Assembly (NCBI GenBank): GCA_922989275.2
Contig: OV277864.1
Span: 70,250,158-70,314,157, forward strand
Reading direction: 5' to 3'
DNA: 64,000 bases
Source of the DNA: Gari tellinella
Lineage: Eukaryota; Mollusca; Bivalvia; Cardiida; Psammobiidae
The notes under the pieces were generated by a model that saw only the letters and a list, made by a program, of their open reading frames with translations, searched no databases and was not told where the DNA came from. The position numbers and the translations under genes were made by a program. Each line of letters begins with the position of its first letter. The first letter of the stretch is position 1. Shown piece by piece: positions 22,888-32,516 of this stretch.

Positions 22888-22904
22888 TAACAGTTGAACT
22901 TAAC

Positions 22905-23000
22905 CCATTGAAGCCTAGTGTCTACTAAATATAACTTTGGCAGGCATTGTAGACTCAATGAGACGCGGCGTCTCACCGAGGTCTGCACAGTTTGCTATTC
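22905..23000. repeat. Shortened core resembling families K/D
   Basis: CATTGTAGACTCAATGAGAC, GCGGCGTCTCACC, GTCTGCACAGTTTGC. It is preceded by TTAACCCATTGAAGCC, a possible TTAA-class end. Confidence 0.4.
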
Positions 23001-23101
23001 CATATGAATTGTTCACCTGTATGGGCAAACACTGCATTGTCTTTAGATAAAGCGCAAGAGGAGAGTTCATTACAGTTCATAACAAGGCATAAATGGGTTA
23101 A

Positions 23102-23342
23102 CCCTTTCACTGCCAAATCTTTCGCGAGAATTTTACCCCTTCACCGTTTCATTGTCGTCTGCTTCCATTTTGTTGTCTGCAATGTCGTTTCAAAGTTAAA
23201 AAGATAAAACAGTATGACTGAATAAATTTCAAAACGAGTGTCAAACAATTTGGATCCTGATCAGACGCCGCTTTACGCGGCGTCTGATAAGGATCCAAAA
23301 TGTTTGCAAACGCGCTTCGAAGCGTCATTGAGAGGGAAAGGG
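23102..23342 (-). mobile_element. Family B MITE
   Basis: TTAA at 23098-23101, then CCCTTTCACTGCC. The right end GAGGGAAAGGG has lost its TTAA. Core 1 at 23242-23309 has a GCTTTACGC centre. TTGTCGTCTGC and TTGTCTGCAATGTCG are in the long arm. Confidence 0.8.
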
Positions 23343-23749
23343 TACAGGCAATTTGACTAAAGAAAATAACATCGAATTCTGCATAATTTGGATCCCGGTC
23401 TGTCTGTAATGTGCCTAAATATCGCAATATCAGAGAAAAAGTGTTACAAGACATCATGATAAATACAAGTGGTGAATATTAGTACATCTAACTGTTGTAA
23501 AATCAAAACTATTGAGAGTCTTTGAAACAGCAGCAGCAGTAGATTTTTTTTGCATTTTATCTCAAATCTTTCACATTATGACGTCACAACACTTCCACGA
23601 AATTCAATGACATTTTTGCAGTCTTCTCGTAAAACGCATCGTCAGTTTTTTATCTAGAGTTCTGAATTTAGGCATGTCAATGATTCGTTAAAAGACATCA
23701 ACCTTAGAACAATTTGGATCCTGGTCAGACGCTGTCTTGCTATAGGTCT

Positions 23750-23972
23750 GGGTCCCGTTTCATAAAACCTCGTAAGACAAATGTTGTCGTAGGTCAGATT
23801 TTAAAAGTCTCAATTATTATTTATTTCTCCATCTAATCCTGTCTTGTGACATCTCTTTGGAATCGTCTTGAAAAGACGATTCCAAAGAGATGTCACAAGA
23901 CAGAATTAGATGGAGAAATCCGAAATGTAATTTAAAGGTTTTTGTCGTACGAAGTTGAATGAAACGGGCCCC
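23750..23972. mobile_element. Family H palindromic element, copy 2
   Basis: Ends GGGTCCCGTTTCATAAAAC and GAATGAAACGGGCCCC. Palindrome 23829-23918: CTCCATCTAATCCTGTCTTG, then TCTTTGGAATCGTCTT, centre GAAA, then the mirror. It is preceded by a worn family B half-core (23710-23745). Confidence 0.75.
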
Positions 23973-24040
23973 TAATCTTGATCGAAACGTATTCCAAATG
24001 TTGTTGTTGGACATCTTGGTACCAAAGTGGAAAATGCATT

Positions 24041-24215
24041 TAACCCTAGCAACTAGTAAACTCGTCCTTTATAAACAGGGTACCTGTAAAGAGTACAGTT
24101 TTCCTATGGAAGCAGTTAAGATCCGGATCAGAGAGTTCCTAGAGGTAAACTCTGATAAGGGTCTGTACTGTGGTACCTGGGATTGTTAATTAAAAGTTTC
24201 AGGGTCGAATGATTT
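24041..24215 (-). mobile_element. Decayed family D MITE
   Basis: CCCTAGCAACTAGTAAACTC, GGTACCTGTAAAGAGTACAG, a worn core GATCAGAGAGTTCCTAGAGG, then AAAGTTTCAGGGTCGAATG. Confidence 0.55.
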
Positions 24216-24345
24216 AACTCTCAGCATGCTAGCGGTAAAATCATGATAACCTTTGCAAACAGTTTGGATCCTGATCAGACGGCGCGTGACGCGGCGTTTT
24301 ATCAAGATCCAAATTGTTTGACACTCTGAACCTGTTTTTAAAGGA
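24216..24345 (+). mobile_element. Family B MITE, partial
   Basis: Core 1 at 24254-24321 (GGATCCTGATCAGACGGCGC ... GGCGTTTTATCAAGATCC), then TTTGACACTC. Only one side of the element is recognisable. Confidence 0.55.
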
Positions 24346-24660
24346 AATTTCGAAAAAACAATTTTTAGAACAGTAGCAGATGACAGCTGCTGCAGAGGAA
24401 ACATATTCACAGCATGCAAAGAGTTTACATTTTCTTATACAGCTAGGCTGAACAAAGTAGGCAGACTACAATATAGTTTGATAAAAACTTTATTACAAAT
24501 CATGCAGTATATGTAAATATATATTCAAACTGAAGCGACGAAAAGGAAAAGTATTGAAAATCTACCTAAAATAAGGTATGTCATTTTTATAGAGATTACA
24601 GTTTAGAGTACAGAAGGTGTATTAGTGTACGACAAAAACAAAAATAAATCTACTATAGAC
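24346..24660. other. No feature seen
   Basis: AT-rich, unrecognised. Confidence 0.4.
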
Positions 24661-25155
24661 AGTGGAGGAGTCGTTATTGTTTTCCAATAAATGCGTTCTT
24701 GCTATAAGTCTCATGCCCAATACAAACAGTGTGTAACTTGATATGAAACCATAAAAAATAGCGTCTGTTCAGGTTCTTAACTGTTTGCTATAATTATTAA
24801 GATAAAAAATTCTTATTAAATATTTTTAAAAAGTTTCTAAACGTTTAGTCTTTCCCTCTGTAACAATTGAGAAAACGTTGTCATTTTGTCCTTTTACAGT
24901 AACCGAAAACGCAAATGACAGTTGTTTTGGCAATGCAGATTTATGATTGAATATTAGTATCTAATAGTATGTGCCTTACCAGACACCTAGTAACTGGGCG
25001 TCTGGTCTGGTTTAAAACTATTTGATACGCATTTTGTTGGAAAGAATATCGTTTTATTGATTTTGATTTAAAAGTGTTTACATTCGCGAAGACGCTATTC
25101 TTTATACTTTTAGTTCGGTTTAAATGGACAAGAATAACATCTTTTTAAATGTATC
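24661..25155. mobile_element. Two decayed family A copies in a row
   Basis: The first (about 24661-24865) starts CAGTGGAGGAGTCG and CCAATAAATGCG. The second (about 24866-25155) starts TTGAGAAAACGTTGTC and has CACCTAGTAACTGGGCGTCT as a broken core. Both are heavily mutated. Confidence 0.5.
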
Positions 25156-25450
25156 TTCAAATCACAAATGTACAGTAAGTTGCGGCCTGTAAAATAGTAT
25201 TTGGCACAGCGCAAACAGTATTGCCCAAGATTTATTGAGAACAATGCGTCATCGAGTCTGTTTCTGCATTGTTTGCAGAAAAATAGTCAAGATACACCCG
25301 GCCAGTAATACATGTATGTAATGTAGACTTAATTCACTGATTTCCGATCATGGTCGACAGGATTTGCTATGCACGATAGACTTTTCCCACAACGCAGCTC
25401 ACATGTGTTGTAAAACATATAAATATAACTAAACGTTTTCTACGAAAATG
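25156..25450. other. No feature seen
   Basis: No recognisable element; a lone AGCGCAAACAGTATTGCC lacks a mirror. Confidence 0.4.
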
Positions 25451-25456
25451 CAGTTA

Positions 25457-25702
25457 CAGTGGAGAAAACGTTATTCTTTCCCAATAAACGCGTTTACGCT
25501 CAATCTATTATTTCCATTGCAAACAGTTTGGAGCCAGATCAGACGCCGGGTAACCCGGCGTCTGATCAGGCTCCAAACTGTTTGCCACCAAGATAAACAT
25601 GACATATCAGAATTGTCCAAAAGTTGTTCTTTTCTACGTTTTAGTGCTTTGCGTTTGCGTACGTTTGCGTTTAAACGGGAAAGAATAACAGATTCTCCAC
25701 TG
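25457..25702 (+). mobile_element. Family A MITE, young copy
   Basis: 246 bp, CAGTGGAGAAAACG to GATTCTCCACTG. The left TA is kept and the right TA is changed to AA. Core 1 at 25519-25585 is a perfect palindrome with a GGGTAACCC centre. Confidence 0.9.
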
Positions 25703-25704
25703 AA

Positions 25705-26330
25705 TGTTAGATGAGAGCAAATATTTAATACGATTTCATAGCATATTAATCCATCTAATCCTAGCATCTACGAAAAAGACATTATGCAATTAAGGCAATG
25801 TGCGGCGCCTTACCAGTCTATACTGTTTTACATTATGCATATAAATCCATTTAGCAACATCTCTACGGTAATATCTTATTAACACCGCTATACATGTGCA
25901 TGCAGTTGTTTTAACTTTGAAACACGTGTTCTATTAAAACTAGGTCCAGTTATTGAATTTTGACTGAAGAAATACGAGTTAATGTATATTTCTACTTAAG
26001 CGAGCTCGATTCATGGAATAATAAATGAAGAACTATAGATAATTTTGACTTACTAGAGTTAAAGTTATTGAGGTTCATCTGTATAATAATATCTTCAAAG
26101 TACAAATCCAAGATTTAAGCCGGATTGACAACAAACATTGATCATCTATTTTAATCATAATACTAGCATATCAAAATATTATTTTGCATGCTATAGGACT
26201 CTCAATGATACATGACATGTAGAAATAGGTTGCATTCAGATGGCACGTCGATTGAACGTGTACTTTTGTGTTTTATCTGGATCTACATTCGTTGGTCCAT
26301 TGATAGTGTTTCTTGTGCAACATTGCCAGA
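25705..26330. other. No feature seen between two A copies
   Basis: Unique AT-rich DNA without recognised frame or palindrome. Confidence 0.45.
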
Positions 26331-26332
26331 TA

Positions 26333-26578
26333 CAGTGGAGAATGTGTTATTCTTTCCCAATAAATGCGTTTACGCTAAAACTATTATTTGCAGTGCAAAC
26401 AGTTTGGAGCCAGATCAGACGCCGGGTAACCCGGCGTCTGATCAGGCTCCAAACTGTTTGCCACCAAGATAAACAAGAATTATCAGAATTGTCCAAAAGT
26501 TGTTCTTTTCTACGTTTTAGTGTTTTGCGTTTGCGTACGTTTGCGTTTAAACGGGAAAGAATAACAGATTCTCCACTG
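26333..26578 (+). mobile_element. Family A MITE, young copy
   Basis: 246 bp, TA on both sides, CAGTGGAGAATGTG to GATTCTCCACTG. Perfect core 1 with GGGTAACCC. Near-identical to the copies at 26823 and 32833. Confidence 0.92.
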
Positions 26579-26822
26579 TATAATAATCTGAGAATTGTTG
26601 CAAAACGACAGATTTGGCAGATGAAACCTGCAAACCGTTACATCAAATAAGAAGAATTACTTGTCATTATTTTCTGAAAGTAACACTTAAATGAACTAGT
26701 GTACTGCCAATACATCGTGTGCATACATTGATCCTACTGTGGAGAAAACATTAGTATTTCCATTTTATGCCAGGGTGTTGCAACGAACTCTCCATATGTG
26801 CTTGCTTGGATACTTCCTTATA

Positions 26823-27068
26823 CAGTGGAGAATGTGTTATTCTTTCCCAATAAACGTGTTTACGCTAAAACTATTATTTACTATACAAACAGTTTGGAGC
26901 CAGATCAGACGCCGGGTAACCCGGCGTCTGATCAGGCTCCAAACTGTTTGCCACCAAGATAAACAAGAAATATCAGAATTGTCCAAAAGTTGTTCTTTTC
27001 TACGTTTTAGCGCTTTGCGTTTGCGTACGTTTGCGTTTAAACGGGAAAAAATAACAGATTCTCCACTG
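26823..27068 (+). mobile_element. Family A MITE, young copy
   Basis: 246 bp, TA on both sides, perfect core 1. A stray A-like left end CTGTGGAGAAAACATTAG lies just upstream at about 26737, so an older copy may have been here. Confidence 0.92.
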
Positions 27069-27117
27069 TAGAAAGGCATTGCAGTGGTTTTGCACACATC
27101 AAAGTATTCAATGTGAT

Positions 27118-27225
27118 AAAGCAAACAGTGTAGACCCTGATGAGACACAGTGTCACGCGGCGTATCATCACTGTATACACTGTCTGTCCGTGTCCCCTTT
27201 GAATGTCACTAGGCTTAACAGGGTT
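27118..27225. repeat. Core 1 variant, K/D-like, partial element
   Basis: GCAAACAGTGTAGACCCTGA, TGAGACACAGTGTCACGC, GTATACACTGTCTGTCC. It has no clear ends. Confidence 0.45.
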
Positions 27226-27299
27226 GAACGTAGCTCAAGGAAACCGCAATGCAACAAAATGTGAAAAATGATAGCTTTTTTAATATTCTTACTATTTAT

Positions 27300-27452
27300 T
27301 TCTGAGAGGTAAACAGTTTGGATCCCGATCAGACGTCACTTGAAGCGGCATATGTTTGGGGTCCAAACTGTTTGACACTCATTTCAAAATGTCTTAAGTC
27401 AAAACGCCTACAATTGAGAAATTGTTAAAATTGTTGACGTCACGGTGAAGGG
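27300..27452 (+). mobile_element. Family B MITE, left-truncated
   Basis: Worn core with GGATCCCGATCAGACG and GGTCCAAACTGTTTGACACT. It ends GTTGACGTCACGGTGAAGGGG, then TTAA at 27453. Confidence 0.6.
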
Positions 27453-27621
27453 GTTAACGACAAAAGCTAACGTTTTCTTCACTTTAATGTCTATGCTCTC
27501 GTTTTGAAAGCAAATCCCCGCAGACGATAATTTAAAGCGTACATTTTTATGGCAGTGAAAATGCTAAGCTACATATATAAATATGATTATGTTAATAATA
27601 TTGTATCTTAATGATTTAACC

Positions 27622-27720
27622 CTTTTACTGTGGATAGTTTCAAACAGTTTGGATATTGATTAGACGCCGTCGCGTGGCGCGACGTCGGGTTATGATTCGA
27701 ACGTTTTGTCAAGCGTAACA
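27622..27720 (+). mobile_element. Short family B remnant
   Basis: TTAA, CCCTTTTACTGTGG, then CAAACAGTTTGGATATTGA and a widened centre GCGTGGCGCG. The rest is lost just before the next A copy. Confidence 0.5.
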
Positions 27721-27724
27721 AATA

Positions 27725-27969
27725 CAGTGGAGAAAACGTAATTATTTCCCAATAAACTCGTTTACACTTATAGTATTATTTTCATTGCAAACAGTTTGGA
27801 GCCATATCTGATGCCAGGTTACCCGGTGTCTGATAAGGTTCCAAACTGTTTGCAATCCGGGTTAAAATCAACATTTAGAATTGTGAAAAAGTTATTTTCT
27901 GCGTTTTTTCTGCAATGCGTTTGCGTTTCGTTTGCGTTTAAACGGGAAAGAATAACGTTTTCTCCACTG
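27725..27969 (+). mobile_element. Family A MITE
   Basis: TA, CAGTGGAGAAAACG to ACGTTTTCTCCACTG, TA. 245 bp. Core 1 has the paired forms GATGCCAGG and CCGGTGTC. Confidence 0.85.
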
Positions 27970-28029
27970 TATCTATTGAGTAAGAAGTACCAACATTGCA
28001 GCAGACGGTAACTCGTCTGTCAAAGGGTA

Positions 28030-28256
28030 CAGTGGAGAATGTGTTATTCTTTCCCAATAAATGCGTTTACGCTAAAACTATTATTTGCAGTGCAAACAGT
28101 TTGGAGCCAGATCAGACGCCGGGTTACAAAACTGTTTGCCACCAAGATAAACATGAATTATCAGAATTGTCCAAAAGTTGTTCTTTTCTACGTTTTAGTG
28201 TTTTGCGTTTGCGTACGTTTGCGTTTAAACGGGAAAGAATAACAGATTATCCACTG
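28030..28256 (+). mobile_element. Family A MITE with one core arm deleted
   Basis: Ends and arms are as in the 246-bp copies, but the core runs GACGCCGGGTTAC straight into AAACTGTTTGCC. About 20 bp of the right palindrome arm are gone, giving 227 bp. Confidence 0.88.
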
Positions 28257-28530
28257 TAAAAGCCAACGGAAGAATTTGGGTGTGAAAGGGTTAAATAATA
28301 GGAAAACAGCTAAACTAATATTAGGCGACAACTCTCAAGAAGTATACATATATTTAAAGATCGGAAACTGCCAACCATATCATAAAACAAAAGCAGAAAT
28401 ATCCATAGAATAAATTGTACCTGCATAACTGACCATCTATTTGTATTATTTGGAACAGTCGCCTAATACAAGTTTACTGTTTACATGTATGAAACTTTAA
28501 GCTTGCTTTATCCTAACAAAGCAAACTACA
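28257..28530. other. No feature seen
   Basis: AT-rich spacer between two A copies. Confidence 0.4.
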
Positions 28531-28534
28531 TGTT

Positions 28535-28791
28535 CAGTGGAGAGAATAAATTATCCTGTCCCAATAAACGCACGTGCATATAACCTATTATTTTCATTGC
28601 AAGCAGTTTGGAGCCAGATCAGACGCCGGGTAACCCGGCGTCTGATCAGGCTTCAAATTGTTTGCCACTCATTTTAAATAAATAATCAGAATTGCCGACA
28701 ATATGTTTTTTCCTAAAATTTCTACATTTCTTTTTCAATGCTTTTGCGCCTCGTTTGCCTATAAAGGGAAAGAATAACGCATTCATCACTG
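28535..28791 (+). mobile_element. Family A MITE immediately 3' of the GPCR
   Basis: CAGTGGAGAGAATAAATT to CATTCATCACTG, with core 1 at about 28608-28673 intact. It lies 31 bp beyond the stop codon of the minus-strand GPCR, so the transcript's 3' UTR probably runs through its hairpin. I see no AATAAA on the minus strand between the stop codon and this element. Confidence 0.8.
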
Positions 28792-28822
28792 TACATGTAT
28801 AAGAATAAATATTAGATATCAG

Positions 28823-29980
28823 CTACACATGAGTTTCTCCGCCATTCCCGTTATTGGTGGTCACAGATGTTCCATTTGTGGACAGACGGACAGTCATCTT
28901 TTTCTTCACGCTGTCGCCAAAACTCGTGTGAAGGCTCGTGTACTCCGTGCGTATTTTTTCTGGAAGAGTTCTTTGCAACACCGACCCAAATATATTGATA
29001 AACTCTTTGCGAAACTGCTTACCAGTAATGCAGTAAATATAGAAATTTAAGGCAAAATGGGTCATTCCAATGTCTTCAATAATTTCACGAACTAGTTCAT
29101 ATGTGTAGTATTGTCGCCATGCTGGATGGTGTTCATGGGAAGCACACGCTGGTCCTTCTTTGAAGAACAAGACTGAAACGTACACAATAGACACCGGTAG
29201 TGTAGTAACGATTAGATAGAAGGACACGGCTAAAAGCATGATTGTCGTCGCCGAGGTCTTTTGATGACGCCCAGCAACCTGTCCGGGCTCATATGCTTGC
29301 AAACGTTGCGTCTCGCGGATCACAAAGATATTAAACGTTAAGACACAGAGTGGCATGATAAGAAATATCAACAATTCCGTCGTCATTGACCATATGTTCC
29401 AGAAAGAGCTTGCTCCTCCCGCCAATAATTCTTCTCGTATTCCACATCCATGTTCACCGTACCTCCAGAAATAACCCTGAATTGCACATATTGCTAGGGA
29501 ACCAAGCGCGAGACATACCGATACAAACCTTGCACGTCTCTCCGTACAATACTTTTCTCTTGCAAACGGATGACATATAGAAATATAACGTTCAATAGTG
29601 AACGCTAACACAAGCAAGGGTGCTAGATACTGAAAGGTAAGGAAGATCACGGTGAAACTTTCGCATATTATAGGATGATTTAATGTGTTGATTTGCCACG
29701 ACTCATTCAGATATAATAGCATATGTAGAATGAGAAATATAAAGTCTACAATGGCTAGGGCTGCTAGGTAAACGCCAGACGAGTGGCGCATTTTCGGACG
29801 CATCCACACAGTAAATGCTAAAGCGTTGCCAGGGAAACCTAACACATATATCACGGGTTTGAAGATTCGGTCGAGCATTGTAATGTCGTATAACAGGGAA
29901 GATGCTTCCGGGACACACGCAGTCGCATTGTCACTTGCATTTTGGGTGACCGAAGTCGAATATATCTCTGTCGTGTTCAT
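28823..29980 (-). CDS. Class A (rhodopsin-family) neuropeptide-type GPCR, intronless coding exon
   Basis: A 385-residue seven-helix receptor, presumably in the plasma membrane coupling a peptide ligand to G protein. The N-terminus has glycosylation sites at N2, N14 and N18. TM1 has GFPGN (N52); TM2 has LAIVDF (D79). C106 before TM3 and C179 in the second loop can form the usual disulfide. TM3 ends in ERY (130-132), followed by ISICHPF. TM6 has P262. TM7 has NFYIY (312-316) in place of NPxxY. The TM4 tryptophan seems absent. The last residues ETHV fit a class I PDZ ligand. The pattern recalls FMRFamide-receptor-like or GPR139-like orphan receptors of molluscs; I cannot choose. The start is the ATG at 29978-29980 with G at -3; a GTG one codon earlier is not a credible start. 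Coding sequence has no break. Confidence 0.92.
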   Translation of the reverse strand: MNTTEIYSTSVTQNASDNATACVPEASSLLYDITMLDRIFKPVIYVLGFPGNALAFTVWMRPKMRHSSGVYLAALAIVDFIFLILHMLLYLNESWQINTLNHPIICESFTVIFLTFQYLAPLLVLAFTIERYISICHPFAREKYCTERRARFVSVCLALGSLAICAIQGYFWRYGEHGCGIREELLAGGASSFWNIWSMTTELLIFLIMPLCVLTFNIFVIRETQRLQAYEPGQVAGRHQKTSATTIMLLAVSFYLIVTTLPVSIVYVSVLFFKEGPACASHEHHPAWRQYYTYELVREIIEDIGMTHFALNFYIYCITGKQFRKEFINIFGSVLQRTLPEKIRTEYTSLHTSFGDSVKKKMTVRLSTNGTSVTTNNGNGGETHV

Positions 29981-29989
29981 CACTCCTTT

Positions 29990-30019
29990 CTAAATGGTTG
30001 CAACTTTGGCACAGATCAT
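29990..30019 (-). promoter_or_regulatory. Possible upstream ORF and 3' splice site in the GPCR leader
   Basis: On the minus strand, TATATTTTTCAG is followed by ATGATCTGTGCC. The ten-codon frame (nine residues) ends in TAG nine bases before the receptor ATG. If TTTTTCAG is used as a 3' splice site, the exon begins exactly with this upstream ATG, which could dampen translation. This is inference only. Confidence 0.35.
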
Positions 30020-30071
30020 CTGAAAAATATACAGACATCATTTGTACGTGTAATGACAGGGGTCCTCATAA

Positions 30072-30245
30072 GCGGGGGGTAAATTGAAAACAAATCCAAC
30101 ATTTTCTCACTAATTTAAGTATTAAACCTTATGGTGTTACATGTACGACTCATTAAGAATAGTCTCTTCGAGACGCTTCAAAAAAAAGTTACACCATAGG
30201 GTTTAATGCAGAAATAAAGCTTTTAGTTTTTGAAGCTCTGAATGT
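30072..30245. mobile_element. Family G palindromic element, copy 3 (upstream of the GPCR)
   Basis: AAACCTTATGGTGTTACATG, then GTCTCTTCGAGACG, then GTTACACCATAGGG. About ten bases of the right inner arm are lost and ACATGTA has entered the left. It lies in the likely 5' intron or promoter of the GPCR. Confidence 0.6.
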
Positions 30246-30265
30246 TTTGTAACGTGATCATATAT

Positions 30266-30517
30266 ACAGAGGAGTTCACGTTATCCTTTTCAGTTTAAAA
30301 AAGCAACAACAAAAAAGCAATAAAAGATTAAAAAAAATTAAAAAAGCACTAAAAACTCAACAGAATTAAATGTAGAAAATGACAATATTTTGAACCATTT
30401 CCAAGATTAGTTTTAATCAGAATAGCAAACTCTTTGGATTCTGATCTAGCTCAAACCATTTTTCATTGGAAGTTATTTGATTAGCACAAACGGAGCCGTT
30501 TGATACGGGTTTTGTTA
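30266..30517 (-). mobile_element. Old family A MITE hosting or abutting a young one
   Basis: CAGAGGAGTTCACGTTATCC start, AATGTAGAAAATGACAATAT arm, GGATTCTGATCTAGCTC as a ruined core, then TTAGCACAAACGGAGCCG, which resembles the A arm TTTTAGCGTAAACGCG. The young copy at 30518 sits in its end. Confidence 0.55.
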
Positions 30518-30519
30518 CA
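30484..30519 (+). repeat. 36-bp direct repeat, left copy
   Basis: GCACAAACGGAGCCGTTTGA and the following 16 bases are repeated exactly at 30775-30810 on the other side of the A element. Both copies lie between TA dinucleotides. Confidence 0.95.
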
Positions 30520-30772
30520 GTGGATAATCTGTTATTCTTTCCCGTTTAAACGCAAACGTACGCAAACGCACGCAAACGCAAACACTAAAACGTAGAAAAG
30601 AACAACTTTTGGACAATTCTGATATTTCATGTTTATCTTGGTGGCAAACAGTTTGGAGCCTGATCAGACGCCGGGTTACCCGGCGTCTGATCTGGCTCCA
30701 AACTGTTTGTATTGGAAATAATAGTTTTAGCGTAAACGCGTTTATTGGGAAAGAATAACAGATTCTCCACTG
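30518..30772 (-). mobile_element. Family A MITE, young copy with flanking 36-bp direct repeats
   Basis: CAGTGGATAATCTG to GATTCTCCACTG, perfect core 1 (about 30644-30711). It has one extra CGCAAACGCA-type unit in the left arm, so 255 bp. Confidence 0.9.
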
Positions 30773-30774
30773 TA

Positions 30775-30810
30775 GCACAAACGGAGCCGTTTGATACGGG
30801 TTTTGTTACA
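30775..30810 (+). repeat. 36-bp direct repeat, right copy
   Basis: Identical to 30484-30519; begins directly after the TA that follows the A element. Confidence 0.95.
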
Positions 30811-31084
30811 TGTATTTAACTATACAGTCTAAGTTGGGCTGGACTTAATGGAAACTGGACGTGTCCTTTTGAAGATTCATTGGCGAGTGAATTATTCAAA
30901 AAAACAATAAATAATGACTTTATTTGAGTATTCGTAAACCCATTCAAGGTTACACAGGAGATATCGCCTGACACAAACAATCATGTAAATGGAGGGACAA
31001 ACAGAAAAACAGACATCTCGCGATTACCTAAGTAACAATAGAAAAGACGATATGATATATCAGCTCGTTTAATACATTTTCAAA

Positions 31085-31230
31085 ATTTCTTTTCAAAAGA
31101 GGGTCAGAGTGTCAAACTGTTTGGATCGTGATGAGACGCCGCGTCACGCGGCGTCTCATCAGGATCCAAACTTTTTGCAAAGGGTAATCACTGAGACACA
31201 TGTATCCGCCGCTAGCATGCGAAGAGTTAA
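31085..31230 (-). mobile_element. Family B MITE, core variant GATGAGACG
   Basis: AGAGTGTCAAACTGTTTGG, then GTGATGAGACGCCGCG and the paired GGCGTCTCATCAGG. It ends GCGAAGAG, then TTAA. The left arm is diverged. Confidence 0.65.
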
Positions 31231-31288
31231 AAGAAAACGCATTCACAGTGCAGTAGGTTTTTGAAAATATCTATAAAATATAAAAGGC

Positions 31289-31355
31289 AAACAGTTTTGG
31301 GCCTGGTCAGACGCTGGAATATGATCTGAATATGATCAAAACTGTTTGGCAGTGA
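31289..31355. repeat. Degraded core 1
   Basis: GCAAACAGTTTTGGGCCTGG and GATCAAAACTGTTTGGCA remain; the centre is replaced by an imperfect repeat of AATATGATC. Confidence 0.5.
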
Positions 31356-31570
31356 TACATGTGATTATGTTTTAAAAACGCATAAAATTCCTACTTTGAT
31401 AAATAAAAACAGACGAAACGTATCTAAGCAGATTATGGCAGTGACTGGATTAGCCAGAGTTATGACGTCATACAAGTAATTGCAGTGACCAGATTAAGAA
31501 CACGCGCGTTCATTTGCATAGCATGACCTTGTCATTATACAGTTTTGAAGAGTTTATTCTTTCTCATTAA

Positions 31571-31801
31571 CCCTTTCGTGAGGGTTTTACCCCCTCACCG
31601 CCATATTGTCGTCTGCTTCAAACATTGTTGTATGCAATCTCGTTTCAAAGTTAGATTTAAGGCAGTATAACTGACGTAATTTCAAAACAAGTGACAATCA
31701 GTTTTTATCCTGATCAGACGCCGTTTTTAGCGGCGTCTGATTATGATAAAAAAAACTGTTTGCAATAATTGTGCTTTATGACGTCATTGAGAGTGACAAG
31801 A
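31571..31801 (-). mobile_element. Family B MITE
   Basis: TTAA, CCCTTTCGTGAGGG, TTGTCGTCTGC, AAGTTAGATTTAAGGCAG. Core 1 at 31690-31763 has a GTTTTTAGC centre and TTTTATCC arms. It ends CATTGAGAGTGACAAG near TTAA. Confidence 0.75.
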
Positions 31802-31848
31802 TTAAGAACAAGCGCGTGTATTTGGTTAGAATGACCTATTCATTGTAC

Positions 31849-32034
31849 AGTGAAAAAAATATTATTATTTCCATTAAACACGTTTATGCTCATTAATTAA
31901 TGACCACAGCAAACAGTCGGAGTCTGACCATGTTCCAAACTGTTTGCCACTCAGAATCATTTATATCGCCAGTATATCTATAAAAAGATGTCATTTCCTC
32001 CTGTTTTTATTATATTGCGTTTAGTTTCGTATAA
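31849..32034 (+). mobile_element. Family A remnant truncated by family C
   Basis: CAGTGAAAAAAATATTATT, CACGTTTATGCTC, a short core CAAACAGTCGGAGTCTGACC, then GCGTTTAGTTTCGTATAA, where the C element begins. Confidence 0.55.
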
Positions 32035-32273
32035 CCCTTTATCCCTCTAGATTTGAAGACAGGTGACCACTTTAAGCAGATTGAAAGTAAAGCAGAATGC
32101 ACCATAAGGCGCATTCTGCTTCACTTTCAACCTGCTTTAAGCTACTACCTGCTATTTTATATATAATATTTCTTATTGTACAGTACATGTTCAGGACTGT
32201 TTATATTTGAACTATTTTCTTTGGCGGAGGAATTAATTAAATGCGCTAAAAGGCGCTTATCTCAGGTAAAGGG
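32035..32273 (-). mobile_element. Family C MITE
   Basis: CCCTTTATCCCTCTAG to CTCAGGTAAAGGG with TTAA on the right and ATAA on the left. Core 2 at about 32072-32143 is nearly perfect. Confidence 0.8.
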
Positions 32274-32394
32274 TTAACCTATTTGTGCATTGATATTGCA
32301 ATGAACTCTCCCCGTAAACTTGCTGGACGATTTCATTGTAGATATACAAAGGTGGTCTAAGGGCACTGTATTGACTGTACATTTAGCAGAACAG

Positions 32395-32495
32395 TTCATA
32401 TGCTTTAGTAAACAGTGCGTAACGCGGCGTCTCATCAGGATCTACACTGTTTGCCAATGTCCACTTTAGTTGACACAAGGCTTAAGTGGGTTAAA
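32395..32495. repeat. K-like half element
   Basis: AAACAGTGCGTAACGCGGCG, GGATCTACACTGTTTGCC, then a TGTCCACTTTAGTTGACA stretch. It ends TTAAGTGGG near TTAA. The left core arm is missing. Confidence 0.45.
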
Positions 32496-32516
32496 CGGTA
32501 AACAATAATCGTCTGT

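Noticed and set aside
25448..27148. Recurrent short protein frames with the same LQTVWSQIRRRVTRRLIRLQTV-like content (written here as a description only)
   Set aside because: They follow the family A copies exactly, occur on both strands and result from translating a palindrome. There is no codon signature and no start context shared beyond the repeat.
29981..29983. GTG one codon before the GPCR ATG as start
   Set aside because: Non-ATG initiation is unlikely in an animal receptor; the ATG at 29978-29980 has a purine at -3.
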